Positions 15,086 through 15,372 of a stretch of 15,372 nt of DNA are shown here, piece after piece (the first letter of the stretch is position 1; each line of letters begins with the position of its first letter). The stretch spans positions 1-15,372 of the forward strand of contig JAEYYQ010000346.1 of NCBI GenBank assembly GCA_023428365.1, given 5' to 3'. This stretch comes from Pseudomonadota bacterium. GTDB lineage: Bacteria; Pseudomonadota; Alphaproteobacteria; Rhizobiales; Hyphomicrobiaceae. The position numbers and the translations under genes were made by a program. The notes below the pieces were generated by a model. It saw only the letters and a program-made list of their open reading frames with translations. It made no database searches and was not told the DNA's origin.

Positions 15086-15110
15086 TTGCAATATTGCACA
15101 AATTTGCACA
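15086..15110. promoter_or_regulatory. Palindrome TGCAATATTGCA with repeated TTGCA(CA) units, candidate operator
   Basis: TGCAATATTGCA (15087-15098) is a perfect 12-bp palindrome. TTGCA starts at 15086, 15094 and 15104, and TTGCACA occurs at 15094, 15104 and again at 15252-15258, shortly before the DeoR-type gene. A cluster of this kind is what a self-regulating repressor would use. Confidence 0.4.
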
Positions 15111-15284
15111 CTGATGATGAAACGGACATCACTGATTTCGCGAGAGGCGCTGCCATGACAACATGACGTAGTCCAATTGAAGTGATGGCGCAGTCCGTCG
15201 GCTGTACGGTAAGGTCGCAATGCATTTCAGCGGGAAGAGCTGCGTCACTGATTGCACATCCGTTCAATCACAATCGGGATCAAA

Positions 15285-15372
15285 ATGATGTGGTCGGGTG
15301 AACGCGAAAATCACATCCTGCGACTGCTGTCGATTGCGGATGGCCGTCTGGAAACCGAACGGCTTGCCGAGA
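15285..15372 (+). CDS. DeoR-family transcription regulator, N-terminus only (runs off window)
   Basis: The visible 29 residues begin MMWSGERENHILRLLSIADG and continue LETERLAE, the first two helices of a DeoR-type winged helix-turn-helix (R-x-x-x-I-L-x-L-L pattern followed by the L-x-E-x-L-A-E helix). The start is ATG 15285 or the adjacent ATG 15288, with GGGA at 15276-15279 upstream. It is divergent from the HD/cupredoxin/membrane-protein operon and may control it. DeoR regulators usually sense sugar phosphates or related metabolites, but the sensor domain lies outside the window. Confidence 0.72.
   Translation, partial: MMWSGERENHILRLLSIADGRLETERLAE

Larger units (their letters stand above)
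14736..15284. other. 549-bp divergent intergenic region with operator-like repeats
   Basis: No convincing gene was seen: the short frames here (for example 14948-15166) lack ribosome-binding sites and familiar sequence. The region holds the promoters of the HD operon (leftward) and the DeoR-type gene (rightward). Visible elements are the GTGAC/GTCAC repeat at 14805-14816, two CGGATGATTT copies at 14817 and 14837, a TATAAA near 15044 with TTCAGC 18 nt upstream, the 12-bp palindrome at 15087-15098, and three TTGCACA copies. Confidence 0.5.

Noticed and set aside
14948..15267. Small open frames on both strands before the DeoR-type gene (14948-15166 plus, 15043-15267 minus)
   Set aside because: No ribosome-binding sites or family resemblance; the region is better explained as regulatory DNA with repeats.
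1..15372. CRISPR array, tRNA/rRNA gene or intact transposase
   Set aside because: No regularly spaced repeat-spacer pattern, no cloverleaf-like or rRNA sequence, and no transposase motif was found on reading both strands.

Overview
The window looks like an accessory stretch of an alphaproteobacterial chromosome. The closest feel is Bradyrhizobium or a related Hyphomicrobiales genome. This is judged from the protein style (DUF2218, FecCD-type permease, M20/M24 peptidases, GlxA-type AraC regulator), the moderately high GC and the many GTG starts. It is an inference without any database search.

Layout. (1) Positions 1-158 hold the 3' end of an unrecognised plus-strand gene, followed by a small three-helix membrane protein (382-822). 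(2) Positions 888-7515, all on the minus strand, form a tightly packed ferric-siderophore uptake operon. In transcription order it runs: TonB-dependent receptor, IroE/Fes-like esterase, periplasmic binding protein, FecCD permease, ATPase and a DUF2218 protein. Most junctions are 4-nt or 1-nt overlaps. The leader before the receptor carries a 13-bp palindrome beside a hairpin with a cUUCGg loop. (3) About 7744-11696 is a gene graveyard: a two-frame remnant, a GlxA/AraC C-terminal half, a methyltransferase C-terminal half, an M20 peptidase with a frameshift and a nonsense codon, a DppF/OppF C-terminal tail and a LysR C-terminal half. One full-length gene survives among them, a creatinase/ectoine-hydrolase-like M24 protein that lacks the usual metal ligands. 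Two junctions (about 8550 and 11370) share the same architecture: divergent genes that have both lost their 5' halves. (4) Positions 11772-14735, minus strand, form a compact three-gene envelope operon: a secreted HD-domain protein, a secreted cupredoxin-like protein without the type-1 copper cysteine, and a polytopic membrane protein whose predicted mature N-terminus may begin with His. (5) A 549-bp intergenic region with several operator-like repeats separates that operon from the start of a divergent DeoR-type regulator (15285 to the window end).

How the genes fit together. The siderophore operon is a complete import-and-release route: receptor (outer membrane), binding protein (periplasm), permease and ATPase (inner membrane), with an esterase to open an ester-linked siderophore. 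The decayed middle section once held peptide-transport, peptidase and regulator genes typical of a catabolic locus, of which only the M24 enzyme is intact. The HD/cupredoxin/membrane-protein operon is the least described part and the best candidate for an uncharacterised system. Its proteins are all exported or membrane-bound, which points to a periplasmic process, possibly copper-linked. No RNA gene, CRISPR array or intact insertion sequence was seen.
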